This document shows, piece after piece, positions 45,920-58,032 of a DNA stretch of 64,000 bases. The DNA is from Citrobacter sp. On2M (GTDB taxonomy: Bacteria > Pseudomonadota > Gammaproteobacteria > Enterobacterales > Enterobacteriaceae): contig NZ_WPCV01000002.1 in assembly GCF_018035235.1 (NCBI RefSeq), forward strand, positions 868,001 to 932,000. The letters are read 5' to 3'. The notes beneath the pieces are model-generated. The model was given only the letters and a program-made list of their open reading frames with translations. It was not told the origin of the DNA and made no database searches. Within the stretch, counting starts at the first letter, position 1, and every line of letters starts with the position of its first letter. The position numbers were made by a program, and so were the translations under genes.

Positions 45920-47920
45920 TTATTTCACCGCTTTTCCCTTCAATAACTTCCTGACCCACAGACGATTAGGATTCAGCGCCGCCAGGGTGCTGGCATCCAT
46001 GGGAATAGGTTCATCGCTCATTTGCGAAGCCAGAATTTCCGCACACAACGGCGCAGAACACAGTCCGCGCGAGCCCAGCGCGCCCAGCATAAATAAATCG
46101 GAATACACCGGTGCGCTTACGGCATGCTCTTTATCTTCAGCAAGCGTGGCGTACTGGCTGAGCGTGGCGTTATAGTCCGCGACGTTGCCGACCATCGGTA
46201 TGTGATCGCGCGTGGCGCAGCGCACCCCACAGCGGGCGGCATTATCACTAACGTTTACCTCTTTTGCCCACGCAGCGTTGGGGAAGCAGTCGACTAAGCG
46301 TTGACGGTTTTGCTGCTGATCGTCCTCGCGAAAGGCTGTCTCTTCACTTCCTCGATGATAGCTGGCGCCAATGCAGTGCTGCTGGTTTTGCGGGTTGTGC
46401 GGCGTGAGGTAGCCGTCATAGCACAACACCTGGCGTAGCGCTGAAAGTGCTGGCGTGGTGGGAATATGACTCACCTGACCGCCTACGGAGTACACGGGTA
46501 GAGCTTGCGTCTGCTCAACGCTGTTAATGCGGTGACCGTTAGCCAGAACGACCGCTGCGTGAGTGGTGATTTCACCGTTAGAAAACTGTAGTTGCCAGCC
46601 TGACGTCTGGCGTGTCAGAGAGGTCAACGTGTGTTGATAACGGGCGCGTAATCCCAGAGTTGAAGCGTAGTCCAGTACGGCGGTGGTCAACTGCGCCGGG
46701 CACAGCCATCCTCCGGCTGGATACTGAATCCCACCGCATTCGGTTTCCACGCCCGTAGTTTGCAACACCTGCTTCGCGTTCACGCCGACGGCGAGCGGTT
46801 CGGGCAGTTCAAGGGACAGCATCTGAGCGATTTTTTGCTGACTTTTCTCATCCCATGCGAGTTGCGTTACGCCGCACCAGTCATGCGCAAACTCAACGGG
46901 AAGGGTGTCATACAGTCGACGGGCGAAGGTAAACGCGGTGGGGAAAAAGAGATTAATAGCCGCGTCTTGCTTGCTGAGTAACGGATAGAGTGCGCCCTGG
47001 CGATTACCGGATGCGCCCCCGGCAGGTTTATCGTCCGCGCAATAGAGCGTGACCTGCCAACCGCGACGCAATAAGGCCAGCGACAGCAATGCACTGGCTA
47101 TTCCTCCGCCAATAATGGCGGCTTCGCGCTTCTCTGTTCCCGTACGTGCAAACCAGGGGGCTGAAGAAGGCCGCGCCTGAGTTTGTTCCATTACGCCACA
47201 AAGCATTTCACGTTTGCGACCAAAACCTTTGCATTTTTGCATCGTAAATCCGGCTTCCTGTAACCCGCGACGTACGAATCCTGCCGAGGTGAAAGTCGCC
47301 AGCGTGCCGCCGGGACGCGCCAGTCGGGCCATCGCGTTAAACAGCGTCGGCGTCCACATATCCGGATTTTTTGCCGGTGCGAAACCGTCCAGAAACCAGG
47401 CGTCCACTTTTTGATTCAGAGAGTCATCCAGCTTGCTGGTTAATTCGTTAATATCGCCAAACCACAGATCCAGCGTGACGCGCCCATCATCAAGTAGCAG
47501 ACGATGACACCCCGCCAGCGGTAGCGGCCATTGTTCTTGCAGCGCCGTGGCCCATGGGGCAAGTTCTGGCCAGTGCTGGTGGGCTGTGGTGAGATCTTCA
47601 CGGGTCAGCGGAAATTTTTCAAAACTGATGAAATGTAATCTTTCCAGGGTAGCGTCAGGGTGGGTATCACGGAATTCGGCAAATGCCTGCCAGAGCGTGA
47701 GGAAGTTAAGTCCGGTGCCAAACCCGCTTTCGGCCACCACGAAGAGGGGACGTGAATGCACAGGGAATCGCTGGGCGAGATGGTTACCGCCGAGAAAGAC
47801 GTAACGTGTCTCTTCCAGCCCGTTGTCATTAGAAAAATAGACATCGTCAAAATCTCGGGAAACAGGTGTACCCTCAGCGTTGAATTCAAGGTTGGCAGGT
47901 TGTATAGCGTATTGTTTCAC
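45920..47920 (-). CDS. mnmC: MnmC, bifunctional tRNA mnm5s2U modification enzyme
   Basis: Converts cmnm5U34 to mnm5U34: the C-terminal FAD domain removes carboxymethyl, the N-terminal SAM domain methylates. 666 residues from the GTG at 47920, giving [19 protein letters not shown] as in E. coli; the longer ATG frame overlaps the fabB promoter and is rejected. Motifs: [15 protein letters not shown] (SAM), [15 protein letters not shown], and FAD-binding [17 protein letters not shown]. Confidence 0.96.
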   Translation of the reverse strand: MKQYAIQPANLEFNAEGTPVSRDFDDVYFSNDNGLEETRYVFLGGNHLAQRFPVHSRPLFVVAESGFGTGLNFLTLWQAFAEFRDTHPDATLERLHFISFEKFPLTREDLTTAHQHWPELAPWATALQEQWPLPLAGCHRLLLDDGRVTLDLWFGDINELTSKLDDSLNQKVDAWFLDGFAPAKNPDMWTPTLFNAMARLARPGGTLATFTSAGFVRRGLQEAGFTMQKCKGFGRKREMLCGVMEQTQARPSSAPWFARTGTEKREAAIIGGGIASALLSLALLRRGWQVTLYCADDKPAGGASGNRQGALYPLLSKQDAAINLFFPTAFTFARRLYDTLPVEFAHDWCGVTQLAWDEKSQQKIAQMLSLELPEPLAVGVNAKQVLQTTGVETECGGIQYPAGGWLCPAQLTTAVLDYASTLGLRARYQHTLTSLTRQTSGWQLQFSNGEITTHAAVVLANGHRINSVEQTQALPVYSVGGQVSHIPTTPALSALRQVLCYDGYLTPHNPQNQQHCIGASYHRGSEETAFREDDQQQNRQRLVDCFPNAAWAKEVNVSDNAARCGVRCATRDHIPMVGNVADYNATLSQYATLAEDKEHAVSAPVYSDLFMLGALGSRGLCSAPLCAEILASQMSDEPIPMDASTLAALNPNRLWVRKLLKGKAVK

Positions 47921-47996
47921 GTAAGTTACTCGTCTGGCAGGCTGTGTCCCGATCTTAGCGATGAGTGCCTGGCTGCGCAAATTTCCACATAAAATG

Positions 47997-48031
47997 GCTG
48001 ATCGGACTTGTTCGGCGTACAAGTGTACGCT
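47997..48031 (+). promoter_or_regulatory. FadR and FabR sites of fabB
   Basis: GCTGATCGGACTTGTT (47997-48012) fits the FadR consensus, which activates fabB in E. coli. GGCGTACAAGTGTACGCT (48014-48031) is the palindromic FabR operator (AGCGTACA-like), which represses fabB in response to unsaturated acyl-CoA/ACP. The order is as in E. coli. Confidence 0.85.
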
Positions 48032-48079
48032 ATTGTGCCACTCGAAACTTTAAAATAGTGCGACTTACAGAGGTATTGA

Positions 48080-49300
48080 ATGAAACGTGCAGTGATTACT
48101 GGCTTGGGCATCGTTTCCAGCATCGGTAATAACCAGCAGGAAGTCCTGGCATCTCTGCGTGAAGGACGTTCAGGGATCACTTTCTCTCAGGAGCTGAAGG
48201 ACTCCGGCATGCGTAGCCACGTTTGGGGCAACGTAAAACTGGATACCACTGGCCTCATTGACCGCAAAGTAGTGCGCTTCATGAGCGACGCATCCATCTA
48301 TGCATTCCTTTCAATGGAGCAGGCAGTGGCTGATGCCGGCCTGGCTGCAGAAGATTACCAGAACAATCCGCGCGTTGGCCTGATTGCAGGTTCCGGCGGC
48401 GGTTCCCCGCGTTTCCAGGTGTTCGGCGCTGACGCAATGCGTAGCCCGCGTGGCCTGAAAGCGGTTGGCCCGTATGTGGTCACTAAAGCGATGGCTTCAG
48501 GCGTTTCTGCCTGCCTCGCTACACCGTTCAAAATCCACGGTGTTAACTACTCCATCAGCTCTGCCTGTGCGACATCTGCGCACTGCATCGGCAACGCAGT
48601 AGAACAAATTCAGCTGGGCAAACAGGACATCGTTTTTGCTGGCGGCGGCGAAGAGCTGTGCTGGGAAATGGCGTGTGAATTCGACGCAATGGGCGCGCTG
48701 TCTACCAAATATAACGACGCCCCATCTAAAGCTTCCCGTACCTATGACGCACACCGTGATGGTTTCGTTATTGCAGGCGGCGGCGGTATGGTCGTGGTCG
48801 AAGAGCTGGAACACGCTCTGGCTCGTGGCGCGCACATCTATGCGGAAATCGTCGGTTACGGCGCAACGTCCGATGGCGCAGACATGGTTGCTCCGTCTGG
48901 CGAAGGCGCAGTACGTTGCATGCAGATGGCGATGCACGGCGTAGATACGCCGATCGACTACCTGAACTCCCACGGTACCTCTACTCCGGTAGGCGACGTG
49001 AAAGAGCTGGGCGCAATTCGTGAAGTGTTTGGCGACAACAGCCCGGCAATTTCTGCGACCAAAGCGATGACCGGTCACTCACTGGGCGCGGCTGGTGTAC
49101 AGGAAGCTATCTACTCTCTGCTGATGCTGGAACACGGCTTTATTGCGCCAAGCATCAACATTGAAGAGCTGGACGAGCAGGCGGCAGGTCTGAACATCGT
49201 GACCAAACCGACCGAGCAGGCGCTGACCACCGTGATGTCCAACAGCTTCGGCTTTGGCGGCACCAACGCTACGCTGGTTATGCGTAAACTGAAAGCGTAA
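48080..49300 (+). CDS. fabB: FabB beta-ketoacyl-ACP synthase I
   Basis: Condensing enzyme essential for unsaturated fatty acid synthesis. 406 residues, nucleophile Cys163 in [12 protein letters not shown], catalytic histidines in [11 protein letters not shown] and [11 protein letters not shown], and the C-terminal [14 protein letters not shown]. Codon usage looks that of a highly expressed gene. Confidence 0.98.
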   Translation: MKRAVITGLGIVSSIGNNQQEVLASLREGRSGITFSQELKDSGMRSHVWGNVKLDTTGLIDRKVVRFMSDASIYAFLSMEQAVADAGLAAEDYQNNPRVGLIAGSGGGSPRFQVFGADAMRSPRGLKAVGPYVVTKAMASGVSACLATPFKIHGVNYSISSACATSAHCIGNAVEQIQLGKQDIVFAGGGEELCWEMACEFDAMGALSTKYNDAPSKASRTYDAHRDGFVIAGGGGMVVVEELEHALARGAHIYAEIVGYGATSDGADMVAPSGEGAVRCMQMAMHGVDTPIDYLNSHGTSTPVGDVKELGAIREVFGDNSPAISATKAMTGHSLGAAGVQEAIYSLLMLEHGFIAPSINIEELDEQAAGLNIVTKPTEQALTTVMSNSFGFGGTNATLVMRKLKA

Positions 49301-49316
49301 GACTGAAAGATTATGC

Positions 49317-49345
49317 AAAAGGGGAGCCTGATGGCTCCCTTTTTT
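49317..49345 (+). terminator. fabB terminator
   Basis: GGGAGCC-TGAT-GGCTCCC followed by six T residues, preceded by AAAA. Confidence 0.93.
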
Positions 49346-49507
49346 ATATCGTTGACAACCGCTCTGGTTTACAGGCAGACTCCAGCTTCAACATTATCCT
49401 CTTGATAATGCGTAAGCGTTTAACGTTATCCAACGCACCTTAATCCTGATAGTCAGGTAGAGGGGGCGTGGACATTCCTCGCCTTACTCTGCATTTTGGA
49501 GTAACGC

Positions 49508-50686
49508 ATGACTGCTGTAACCCAACAAGAAAAAACACCTTCGGCGAACTTTTCGCTGTTTCGCATCGCTTTTGCGGTTTTCCTGACCTATATGACGGTC
49601 GGTTTACCTTTGCCCGTCATTCCTCTGTTTGTGCACCAGGAACTGGGCTATGGCAATACCATGGTCGGCATCGCCGTCGGCGTACAGTTTCTGGCAACGG
49701 TATTAACGCGCGGCTATGCCGGGCGCTTAGCCGATCAATATGGCGCAAAACGTTCGGCGCTACAGGGGATGTTCGCCTGTGCGCTGGCAGGTGCGGCGTG
49801 GTTTTTAGCTGCGCTCCTGCCTGTCTCTGTTCCCGTTAAATTTGCATTGTTGATTGTCGGGCGCTTGATCCTGGGTTTTGGCGAAAGCCAGTTGCTCACC
49901 GGAACCCTGACCTGGGGGCTGGGGCTGGTTGGGCCAACGCGTTCGGGTAAGGTGATGTCCTGGAACGGGATGGCGATTTACGGCGCGTTGGCCGCAGGTG
50001 CGCCGCTGGGACTTCTGATCCACAGCCACTTTGGCTTTGCGGCGCTGGCAGGAACCACGATGCTATTACCACTGCTGGCATGGGCATTCAATGGCACCGT
50101 GCGTAAAGTCCCTGCACATGCAGGAGAGCGTCCTTCGCTATGGAGCGTGGTAGGGCTTATCTGGAAACCGGGCCTGGGCCTGGCGCTGCAGGGCGTGGGC
50201 TTTGCGGTGATCGGTACATTTATTTCACTCTATTTTGTCAGCAACGGCTGGACGATGGCGGGATTTACCCTGACCGCGTTTGGCGGGGCGTTTGTGCTGA
50301 TGCGCATTCTGTTTGGTTGGATGCCGGACCGGTTCGGCGGCGTGAAGGTTGCCGTTGTCTCTTTGCTGGTGGAAACCGCAGGACTGATTCTGCTGTGGCA
50401 GGCCCCAACAGCCGGGGTTGCACTACTTGGAGCAGCATTAACCGGGGCCGGATGTTCGCTTATTTTCCCGGCATTGGGCGTCGAGGTGGTGAAGCGAGTG
50501 CCCGCACAGGTTCGCGGTACGGCGCTGGGCGGTTACGCCGCGTTTCAGGATATCTCCTACGGCGTAAGCGGCCCGGTCGCCGGGGTTCTGGCTACCGCGT
50601 ACGGTTATCCTTCGGTATTCCTTGCCGGGGCGATATCTGCCGTGGTGGGGATTATGGTGACGCTGCTGACGCTGCGCAAAAGTTAA
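49508..50686 (+). CDS. yfcJ: YfcJ, MFS transporter of the YhhS family
   Basis: Twelve-TM major facilitator, 392 residues. MFS motif-A-like loop [15 protein letters not shown], and [23 protein letters not shown] in the second half. Function unknown; the family is linked to arabinose or drug efflux. It overlaps the convergent flk gene by four bases. Confidence 0.94.
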   Translation: MTAVTQQEKTPSANFSLFRIAFAVFLTYMTVGLPLPVIPLFVHQELGYGNTMVGIAVGVQFLATVLTRGYAGRLADQYGAKRSALQGMFACALAGAAWFLAALLPVSVPVKFALLIVGRLILGFGESQLLTGTLTWGLGLVGPTRSGKVMSWNGMAIYGALAAGAPLGLLIHSHFGFAALAGTTMLLPLLAWAFNGTVRKVPAHAGERPSLWSVVGLIWKPGLGLALQGVGFAVIGTFISLYFVSNGWTMAGFTLTAFGGAFVLMRILFGWMPDRFGGVKVAVVSLLVETAGLILLWQAPTAGVALLGAALTGAGCSLIFPALGVEVVKRVPAQVRGTALGGYAAFQDISYGVSGPVAGVLATAYGYPSVFLAGAISAVVGIMVTLLTLRKS

Positions 50687-51687
50687 GCGACCAGCCAGAA
50701 AATAGCTAATGCGAGCATCAGCGCAACAAATAGCAGTCCCGGTCGCGCCGACAGTGATTTAACTGTTTCAATCATCGGCGCGAACGGGCTGTAAATGGGC
50801 TGCGGATAACGCGGATCGCTGAGCTCGCGTTCGCGTTCCACGCGGCGCAGGAAGATTTGATTGAGCAAGTCCTGCACCTGCACCGTGGTCAGAATCGATT
50901 GTGGTTGGATCTGGTACGTCTGCTGCGCGTACTCTTTTATTGCTGTCAGCTCATTCGGCTCTAATGGCAGCTTCAGCGCCGCCTGGAGCGTTTGTAGCGT
51001 CGGGGCACTTTGCAGGCTGAGCGTCTGGCGCGCCTGTAACCAGGTCACCAGATGCGTAAATTGTTTGGCGGGGATCAGCTCACCGCTTTTTACGCCAGAC
51101 AACTCCAGCATCGACTGCCAGATCATCTTGCCGGATTCCCCGGTAGCCGCCGCCAGTTTAGTCACCAACTGGTTCAGGGTATTGTGCTCTGCGGGTAATA
51201 GCGGTCGGTCGGTGGCCGGGCGCTGCTGCGGCTGCGGTATTGAAAGCTGCCCCTGCTGCAATAGCGTGAGCACGTTCTTTAACTGCTCTGGCGTGAGCTG
51301 GCTGAGCGCCGTTTGCCCAAACTGCTGACGGATAAAATCACTCACCGCCTGGCGGTTATTTCCCTGACCAAGTAATTCCGTGAGCTGTGACAGCGCCTGA
51401 CGATTGGCATGATTTTGCTGAGCAACCTCCAGTCGCTGGTTCAGGTTTTGCTCCGCGGCAGGAAAGTGGCGTGACTGCAATGGCGTGTCACTTTTAACGC
51501 CCAGATCGTGCTTCATTCCGGCCCACACCTCGGCGTTTTGCTGCTGGGTGAGCGAAATCAAACGGGTGATTAATCGTTCCAGCACGGTACGTTGTTGCGT
51601 GGATAACGGTTGTTCACCCGCAGCGGAAGGGGCATTTTGACCTTCGCCGGGAGGACGGGCGGGCGTACCTGAAATGGGCTGCATCAT
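50683..51687 (-). CDS. flk: Flk, flagellar hook-length checkpoint membrane protein
   Basis: In Salmonella, Flk blocks premature FlgM export into the periplasm. 334 residues: a glutamine-rich soluble N-terminus ([37 protein letters not shown]) and a single C-terminal TM anchor ([18 protein letters not shown]). AAGGAAC precedes the ATG pair. Its presence, with the sigma-28-driven chemoreceptor, points to a flagellated organism. Confidence 0.94.
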   Translation of the reverse strand: MMQPISGTPARPPGEGQNAPSAAGEQPLSTQQRTVLERLITRLISLTQQQNAEVWAGMKHDLGVKSDTPLQSRHFPAAEQNLNQRLEVAQQNHANRQALSQLTELLGQGNNRQAVSDFIRQQFGQTALSQLTPEQLKNVLTLLQQGQLSIPQPQQRPATDRPLLPAEHNTLNQLVTKLAAATGESGKMIWQSMLELSGVKSGELIPAKQFTHLVTWLQARQTLSLQSAPTLQTLQAALKLPLEPNELTAIKEYAQQTYQIQPQSILTTVQVQDLLNQIFLRRVERERELSDPRYPQPIYSPFAPMIETVKSLSARPGLLFVALMLALAIFWLVA

Positions 51688-51792
51688 CTCTGTTCCTTAA
51701 ATCTGTCCTGACCAGGTCTCGCAGTATGCCTGGCGGCGAGATTATGGCACACTTGCCCGGTTAACTCTCGTTCTCAAACAGGTGCGAAAGAC

Positions 51793-52929
51793 GTGAAAAT
51801 TCTCGTTGATGAAAATATGCCCTATGCCCGCGAACTGTTCAGTCGTTTGGGGGAGGTCAAAGCGGTTCCTGGCCGTCCGATTCCCGTTGCCGAACTGGAT
51901 GATGCGGATGCCTTAATGGTGCGCTCGGTGACGAAAGTAAATGAATCACTGCTTAGCGGAAAACCGATTAAATTTGTCGGCACAGCAACCGCAGGCACAG
52001 ATCATGTGGATGACGCCTGGCTTGCGCAGGCTGGGATCGGTTTTTCCGCCGCGCCCGGTTGTAACGCGATAGCGGTCGTAGAATATGTTTTTTCAGCGTT
52101 GCTGATGCTGGCGGAGCGCGACGGCTTCGTGTTACGCGATCGTACCGTGGGTATTGTGGGTGTGGGCAACGTGGGCGGGCGTTTGCAGGCGCGCCTGGAA
52201 GCGCTGGGGATCCGCACGTTGCTGTGCGATCCGCCGCGGGCCGATCGCGGTGACGAGGGCGATTTCCGCTCGCTGGACGAACTGGTAGAGCAGGCCGATG
52301 TGCTGACTTTCCATACGCCGCTGTTCAAAGACGGACCCTACAAAACGCTGCATCTCGCTGATGACGCACTGATTAGCCGACTGAAGCCGGGTACCATCCT
52401 GATCAATGCCTGTCGTGGGCCGGTGATCGACAATACGGCATTGCTGAACCGATTGAATGCCGGGCAGTTGTTAAGTGTCGTGCTTGATGTTTGGGAAGGG
52501 GAGCCGGATCTCAACGTGGCATTGCTTGAAAAAGCTGATATCGGCACCGCGCACATTGCCGGATATACCCTGGAAGGAAAAGCGCGAGGCACCACGCAGG
52601 TCTTTGAGGCCTATAGCAAGTTTATTGGACACGAACAGCACATTGCGCTTAATACCCTGTTACCTGCGCCGGAGTTTGGTCGTATCACCCTGCATGGTCC
52701 GTTAGATCAGCCAACGCTGAAAAGGCTGGTGCATTTAGTGTATGATGTGCGCCGCGATGATGCGCCGCTGCGTAAAGTCGCTGGAATTCCGGGTGAGTTT
52801 GATAAACTGCGTAAAAATTACCTTGAGCGTCGTGAGTGGTCGTCTTTATATGTGATGTGTGACGACGCAACGGCTGCTGCCTTATTGTGTAAGCTGGGTT
52901 TTAACGCTGTTCATCATCCGGCACATTAA
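51793..52929 (+). CDS. pdxB: PdxB erythronate-4-phosphate dehydrogenase
   Basis: Second step of pyridoxal phosphate synthesis. 378 residues from a GTG ([12 protein letters not shown]). D-2-hydroxyacid dehydrogenase motifs: [20 protein letters not shown] (NAD), [15 protein letters not shown] with the catalytic Arg, and the C-terminal PdxB dimerisation domain. Lead gene of pdxB-usg-truA-dedA. Confidence 0.97.
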   Translation: MKILVDENMPYARELFSRLGEVKAVPGRPIPVAELDDADALMVRSVTKVNESLLSGKPIKFVGTATAGTDHVDDAWLAQAGIGFSAAPGCNAIAVVEYVFSALLMLAERDGFVLRDRTVGIVGVGNVGGRLQARLEALGIRTLLCDPPRADRGDEGDFRSLDELVEQADVLTFHTPLFKDGPYKTLHLADDALISRLKPGTILINACRGPVIDNTALLNRLNAGQLLSVVLDVWEGEPDLNVALLEKADIGTAHIAGYTLEGKARGTTQVFEAYSKFIGHEQHIALNTLLPAPEFGRITLHGPLDQPTLKRLVHLVYDVRRDDAPLRKVAGIPGEFDKLRKNYLERREWSSLYVMCDDATAAALLCKLGFNAVHHPAH

Positions 52930-52997
52930 TGTCTTCTTAATGCTCCCTGTCGAATAATGCGACAGGGACGCTTACGTATTTCTTGGAGTAAATCACC

Positions 52998-54011
52998 ATG
53001 TCTGAAGGCTGGAATATTGCCATTCTGGGCGCAACGGGCGCCGTAGGCGAAGCCCTGCTCGATACGCTGGCTGAACGCCAGTTCCCGGTCGGTGAAATTT
53101 ATGCGCTGGCGCGTAATGAAAGCGCCGGTGAGCATCTGCGTTTTAACGGTAAATCGGTCATTGTTCAGGATGTTGCCGACTTTGACTGGACGCAGGCACA
53201 GTTGGCATTTTTTGTTGCGGGCACTGAAGCCACCGCCGCATGGGTAGAAGAAGCAACAAATGCGGGTTGCCTGGTGATTGACAGCAGCGGTCTGTTCGCG
53301 CTTGAGCCAGACGTTCCGCTGGTGGTTCCGGACGTTAACCCGTTCGTGCTGGCGGATTACCGTAACCGCAATGTGATTGCGGTACCAAACAGCCTGACAA
53401 GCCAGTTGCTGTCAGCGCTGAAACCATTGATTGATGACGGCGGGCTGTCACGGATTACGGTGACCAATATTATTTCGGCTTCCGCTCACGGCAAAAAAGC
53501 CGTAGACGCACTGGCCGGACAAAGCGCGAAATTGCTTAACGGCATCCCGATTGACGAAGATGATTTCTTTGGTCGCCAGCTGGCGTTCAATATGCTGCCG
53601 CTGCTGCCCGATCGCGAAGGCAGCGTGCGGGAAGAGCGTCGTATCGTTGATGAAGTGCGCAAAATTATGCAGGATGACGGTCTGCTTATCTCAGCCAGCA
53701 TCGTGCAGTCCCCGGTGTTTTATGGCCATGCGCAGATGGTGAATTTTGAAGCCCTGCGCCCGTTGGCGGCGGAAGAAGCACGTGATGCGTTTTCACGCGG
53801 CGAAGATGTGGTGTTGTCGGAAGAGACCGACTTCCCGACTCAGGTTGGCGACGCGTCAGGTACTCCGCACCTTTCCATTGGTTGCGTGCATAACGATTAC
53901 GGCATGCCGGAGCAGGTTCAGTTTTGGTCTGTGGCAGACAACGTACGCTTTGGCGGTGCGTTGATGGCGGTGAAAATTGCGGAAAAACTGGTGCAGGAGT
54001 ACCTGTACTAA
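52998..54011 (+). CDS. usg: Usg, aspartate-semialdehyde dehydrogenase-like protein
   Basis: 337 residues related to aspartate-semialdehyde dehydrogenase: [22 protein letters not shown] at the N-terminus. At the site of the catalytic cysteine the protein reads [13 protein letters not shown], with no cysteine, so it is probably not an active dehydrogenase. Known in E. coli as Usg; function unknown. Its stop overlaps the truA start. Confidence 0.95.
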   Translation: MSEGWNIAILGATGAVGEALLDTLAERQFPVGEIYALARNESAGEHLRFNGKSVIVQDVADFDWTQAQLAFFVAGTEATAAWVEEATNAGCLVIDSSGLFALEPDVPLVVPDVNPFVLADYRNRNVIAVPNSLTSQLLSALKPLIDDGGLSRITVTNIISASAHGKKAVDALAGQSAKLLNGIPIDEDDFFGRQLAFNMLPLLPDREGSVREERRIVDEVRKIMQDDGLLISASIVQSPVFYGHAQMVNFEALRPLAAEEARDAFSRGEDVVLSEETDFPTQVGDASGTPHLSIGCVHNDYGMPEQVQFWSVADNVRFGGALMAVKIAEKLVQEYLY

Positions 54012-54823
54012 TGTCTGACCTGCAACAGCCGTCAACCCATAAAATTGCGCTGGGCATTGAGTACGACGGCAGCAAATATTATGGCTGGCAGCGCCAGAAC
54101 GAAGTGCGTAGTGTTCAGGAAAAACTGGAAAAAGCGCTCTCTCAGGTGGCGAATGAACGTATTAATGTTTTTTGTGCAGGTCGCACGGATGCGGGCGTTC
54201 ATGGCACTGGGCAGGTCGTGCATTTTGAAACCACTGCTCAGCGTAAAGATGCGGCCTGGACACTGGGGGTAAATGCGAATTTACCTGGTGACATCGCCGT
54301 GCGCTGGGTGAAAGCTGTACCTGATGATTTTCATGCCAGATTTAGCGCTACGGCTCGCCGTTATCGCTACATCATCTACAATCATCGGTTGCGCCCTGCG
54401 GTTTTGGGTAAAGGGGTAACCCATTATTATGAACCGCTGGACGCTGAGCGTATGCATCGTGCAGCCCAGTGTCTGATTGGCGAAAATGATTTTACCTCGT
54501 TCCGTGCGGTACAGTGCCAGTCGCGCACACCGTGGCGTAACGTGATGCACATTAACGTCGAACGTTTCGGTGCATATGTGGTGGTGGATATTAAAGCGAA
54601 TGCCTTTGTACATCATATGGTCAGGAATATTGTCGGCAGCCTGATGGAAGTAGGTGCCCACAACCAGCCGGAGAGCTGGATAGCAGAACTGTTAGCGGCG
54701 AAGGACAGAACGCTGGCAGCGGCAACGGCGAAAGCGGAAGGACTGTATCTGGTTGCAGTAGATTACCCGGAACGGTTCGACCTGCCAAAACCGCCTATGG
54801 GCCCGCTATTTCTGGCGGACTAA
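54011..54823 (+). CDS. truA: TruA tRNA pseudouridine(38-40) synthase
   Basis: Modifies U38-40 in the anticodon arm. 270 residues from ATG at 54011 ([20 protein letters not shown]). Catalytic Asp60 in [11 protein letters not shown], then [16 protein letters not shown] and [14 protein letters not shown]. The longer upstream frame overlaps usg and is rejected. Confidence 0.98.
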   Translation: MSDLQQPSTHKIALGIEYDGSKYYGWQRQNEVRSVQEKLEKALSQVANERINVFCAGRTDAGVHGTGQVVHFETTAQRKDAAWTLGVNANLPGDIAVRWVKAVPDDFHARFSATARRYRYIIYNHRLRPAVLGKGVTHYYEPLDAERMHRAAQCLIGENDFTSFRAVQCQSRTPWRNVMHINVERFGAYVVVDIKANAFVHHMVRNIVGSLMEVGAHNQPESWIAELLAAKDRTLAAATAKAEGLYLVAVDYPERFDLPKPPMGPLFLAD

Positions 54824-54847
54824 TTTGAGTCGTATAAAGGCAAAACT

Positions 54848-55507
54848 ATGGACCTGATTTACTTTCTTATTGATTTTATCCTGCACATTGATGTGCACCT
54901 GGCGGAGCTGGTCGCGGAATACGGTATCTGGGTATACGCGATTCTGTTTCTGATCCTGTTCTGTGAAACCGGGCTGGTGGTGACGCCGTTCCTGCCGGGA
55001 GACTCGCTGCTGTTTGTTGCTGGTGCGCTTTCTGCGCTGCCAACTAACGATCTTAATGTTCATCTGATGGTGGTATTGATGATTGTGGCGGCGATCGTGG
55101 GCGATGCGGTGAACTACACGATTGGCCGGTTGTTCGGTGAAAAACTATTTAGCAACCCGAACTCCAAAATTTTCCGTCGCAGCTATTTGGATAAAACCCA
55201 TGCGTTCTATGAGCGTCATGGTGGTAAAACCATTATTCTTGCGCGTTTCGTACCCATCGTACGGACATTTGCGCCGTTTGTTGCCGGTATGGGGCACATG
55301 TCCTACCGTCATTTTGCGATGTATAACGTCGCAGGCGCGCTGCTGTGGGTCTTGCTGTTTACCTATGCAGGTTATCTGTTCGGCGATCTGCCGATCGTTC
55401 AGGAAAACCTGAAATTACTGATTGTGGCGATTATTGTCCTTTCCGTATTGCCGGGCGTAATTGAAGTGATTCGCCATAAGCGTGCTGCGTCACGGGCTGC
55501 AAAATAG
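54848..55507 (+). CDS. dedA: DedA-family inner-membrane protein
   Basis: 219 residues, SNARE-associated/DedA family. Motifs [22 protein letters not shown] and [25 protein letters not shown], with the conserved acidic and arginine residues. The family supports undecaprenyl phosphate or lipid flipping and membrane potential. Last gene of the pdxB run; about 150 bases precede accD. Confidence 0.96.
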   Translation: MDLIYFLIDFILHIDVHLAELVAEYGIWVYAILFLILFCETGLVVTPFLPGDSLLFVAGALSALPTNDLNVHLMVVLMIVAAIVGDAVNYTIGRLFGEKLFSNPNSKIFRRSYLDKTHAFYERHGGKTIILARFVPIVRTFAPFVAGMGHMSYRHFAMYNVAGALLWVLLFTYAGYLFGDLPIVQENLKLLIVAIIVLSVLPGVIEVIRHKRAASRAAK

Positions 55508-55656
55508 AAAGTAACTCAGCGGTTCGACCACTTTTTTATCCAAAGTTTCGGGCTGTTATGTTTTAATGTGCAACATTCATGGTCTGTTAGGGGCAAAAAT
55601 GGCATTATGCGCCCCTTATAACAAAGCTGACTAGGGTTCAGGCAGAAAGGTCACCA

Positions 55657-56571
55657 ATGAGCTGGATTGAACGAATTAAAAGCAACATTACTCCCACCCG
55701 CAAGGCAAGCATTCCTGAAGGGGTGTGGACCAAGTGTGATAGCTGCGGTCAGGTTTTATACCGTGCTGAGCTGGAACGTAATCTTGAGGTCTGTCCGAAG
55801 TGTGACCATCATATGCGCATGTCGGCGCGCAATCGCCTGCATAGCCTGTTAGATGAAGGTTCTCTTGTGGAACTGGGTAGCGAACTTGAGCCGAAAGATG
55901 TGCTGAAGTTTCGTGACTCCAAAAAGTACAAAGACAGACTGGCCTCTGCGCAGAAAGAAACCGGCGAGAAAGATGCGCTGGTGGTAATGAAAGGCACGCT
56001 GCATGGTATGCCGGTCGTTGCTGCGGCATTCGAGTTCGCGTTTATGGGCGGCTCCATGGGCTCTGTGGTCGGCGCGCGTTTTGTCCGTGCCGTCGAACAG
56101 GCGCTGGAAGATAACTGTCCGCTGATCTGCTTCTCCGCTTCTGGCGGGGCGCGTATGCAGGAAGCACTGATGTCTCTGATGCAGATGGCAAAAACCTCTG
56201 CCGCGCTGGCGAAAATGCAGGAACGCGGTTTACCGTATATTTCTGTACTGACCGACCCAACGATGGGCGGTGTTTCCGCAAGCTTCGCAATGCTGGGCGA
56301 TCTCAATATTGCCGAACCGAAAGCACTGATTGGTTTTGCGGGTCCGCGTGTTATCGAGCAAACCGTACGTGAGAAACTGCCGCCGGGATTCCAGCGCAGC
56401 GAGTTCCTGATTGAAAAAGGCGCTATCGATATGATTGTCCGCCGTCCGGAAATGCGCCTGAAACTGGCAAGCATTCTGGCGAAGCTGATGAATCTTCCTG
56501 CGCCGAATCCGGATGAGCCGCGTGACGGCGAGGTGGTACCTCCGGTACCCGATCAGGAATCAGAGGCCTGA
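55657..56571 (+). CDS. accD: AccD acetyl-CoA carboxylase carboxyltransferase beta subunit
   Basis: With AccA it transfers CO2 from biotin to acetyl-CoA for fatty acid synthesis. 304 residues with a zinc finger (Cys27, Cys30, Cys46, Cys49) and carboxyltransferase motifs [35 protein letters not shown] and [13 protein letters not shown]. Confidence 0.98.
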   Translation: MSWIERIKSNITPTRKASIPEGVWTKCDSCGQVLYRAELERNLEVCPKCDHHMRMSARNRLHSLLDEGSLVELGSELEPKDVLKFRDSKKYKDRLASAQKETGEKDALVVMKGTLHGMPVVAAAFEFAFMGGSMGSVVGARFVRAVEQALEDNCPLICFSASGGARMQEALMSLMQMAKTSAALAKMQERGLPYISVLTDPTMGGVSASFAMLGDLNIAEPKALIGFAGPRVIEQTVREKLPPGFQRSEFLIEKGAIDMIVRRPEMRLKLASILAKLMNLPAPNPDEPRDGEVVPPVPDQESEA

Positions 56572-56581
56572 TAACTTACTC

Positions 56582-56698
56582 TATGAATTTCGAGTTGCAG
56601 GAAGGCGGCAAGAGAGTGAACCCCGATGAGCTTGCGCTGGCAAGTGATTCGGGTGAGCGAGAGCAGCCAATACACCTGCAGCTTGAAGGACGACGAGT
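56582..56698. repeat. ERIC (IRU) repeat between accD and folC
   Basis: A 117-base element with the ERIC hallmarks: GTGAACCCC near the middle-left, AAGTGATTCGGGTGAGCG (close to the standard ERIC core AAGTGACTGGGGTGAGCG), and imperfect inverted ends (TTCGAGTTGCAGG against CCTGCAGCTTGAA). Non-mobile on its own, no ORF. Confidence 0.85.
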
Positions 56699-56739
56699 AA
56701 AAAAGGGCAGGGCCAACTGGCGCTGCCTTTTGCTTTTTT
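56699..56739 (+). terminator. accD terminator
   Basis: AAAAGGGCAG paired with CTGCCTTTT, then a run of six T. It lies between the ERIC repeat and folC. Confidence 0.75.
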
Positions 56740-56763
56740 CTACGTAATAAAATTACAGGCATC

Positions 56764-58032
56764 ATGGACAATAAACGTATTCCTCAAGCCGCGTCGCCCC
56801 TGGCGTCGTGGCTTTCTTATCTGGAAAACCTGCACAGTAAAACCATCGATCTGGGCCTTGAGCGTGTAAGCCAGGTGGCGCGCAAACTGGGTGTGTTGAA
56901 ACCCGCGCCATTTGTGTTTACGGTGGCAGGAACCAACGGAAAAGGCACGACCTGTCGTACGCTGGAATCTGTGCTGACCGCAGCAGGCTATAAAGTCGGG
57001 GTCTACAGTTCGCCGCATCTGGTGCGCTACACGGAACGCGTGCGCGTGCAGGGGCGTGAACTGTCGGAATCAGCGCATACCGCATCGTTTGCTGAGATCG
57101 AAGACGCGCGTGGCGACATTTCTCTGACCTACTTTGAATACGGTACGCTATCAGCGCTCTGGTTGTTTAAACAGGCGCAATTGGATGTTGTTATTCTGGA
57201 AGTGGGGCTGGGCGGGCGTCTTGATGCCACCAATATCGTTGATGCTGATGTGGCTGTGATCACTAGTATTGCGCTTGATCATACCGACTGGCTGGGCCCG
57301 GATCGTGAAAGCATTGGTCGTGAGAAAGCGGGAATTTTCCGCGCAGAGAAACCGGCTATCGTTGGCGAACCGGAAATGCCTTACACCATCGCGGATGTCG
57401 CGCAAGAGTGCGGGGCAATTTTGCAACGCTGCAGCGTGGACTGGCGCTATGCGGTAACTGAGAACGACTGGTCGTTTACGGATAATCACGGAACGTTGGC
57501 GCATCTGCCGTTGCCACAGGTTCCCCAACCTAACGCTGCTACCGCACTGGCCGCGCTGCGCGCAAGCGGGCTAAAAGTCAGCGAGCAGGCCATTCGTGAC
57601 GGCATCAAACACGCGATTTTGCCCGGACGCTTCCAGATTGTGAGCGAGTCGCCGCGAGTGATTTTCGATGTTGCCCATAACCCGCATGCGGCGGAATATC
57701 TGACCGGACGTCTGAAAAAGTTAGTGAAAAGCGGGCGTGTACTTGCGGTTATCGGTATGCTACATGATAAAGACATTGCCGGTACGTTAGCCTGGTTAAA
57801 AAGCGTGGTTGACGTTTGGTACTGTGCGCCCCTGGAAGGGCCGCGTGGCGCAACGGCAGAACAATTGCTGGAGCATCTGGGCAAAGGCAACGCCTATGAC
57901 AGCGTGGCGCAGGCATGGTCTGCGGCACTGGCTGAGGCGAAGCCTGAAGATACCGTGTTGGTGTGTGGATCGTTTCACACTGTCGCACATGTCATGGAAG
58001 TAATAGACGTGGGGAGAAGCGGTGGCGAGTAA
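56764..58032 (+). CDS. folC: FolC dihydrofolate/folylpolyglutamate synthase
   Basis: Adds glutamate to dihydropteroate and to folates. 422 residues, Mur-ligase type: P-loop AGTNGKGTTCRTLES (about 55-69), VGLGGRLDATN, ITSIALDHTDWLG and VIFDVAHNPHAAEYL. It overlaps dedD by 11 bases. Confidence 0.97.
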   Translation: MDNKRIPQAASPLASWLSYLENLHSKTIDLGLERVSQVARKLGVLKPAPFVFTVAGTNGKGTTCRTLESVLTAAGYKVGVYSSPHLVRYTERVRVQGRELSESAHTASFAEIEDARGDISLTYFEYGTLSALWLFKQAQLDVVILEVGLGGRLDATNIVDADVAVITSIALDHTDWLGPDRESIGREKAGIFRAEKPAIVGEPEMPYTIADVAQECGAILQRCSVDWRYAVTENDWSFTDNHGTLAHLPLPQVPQPNAATALAALRASGLKVSEQAIRDGIKHAILPGRFQIVSESPRVIFDVAHNPHAAEYLTGRLKKLVKSGRVLAVIGMLHDKDIAGTLAWLKSVVDVWYCAPLEGPRGATAEQLLEHLGKGNAYDSVAQAWSAALAEAKPEDTVLVCGSFHTVAHVMEVIDVGRSGGE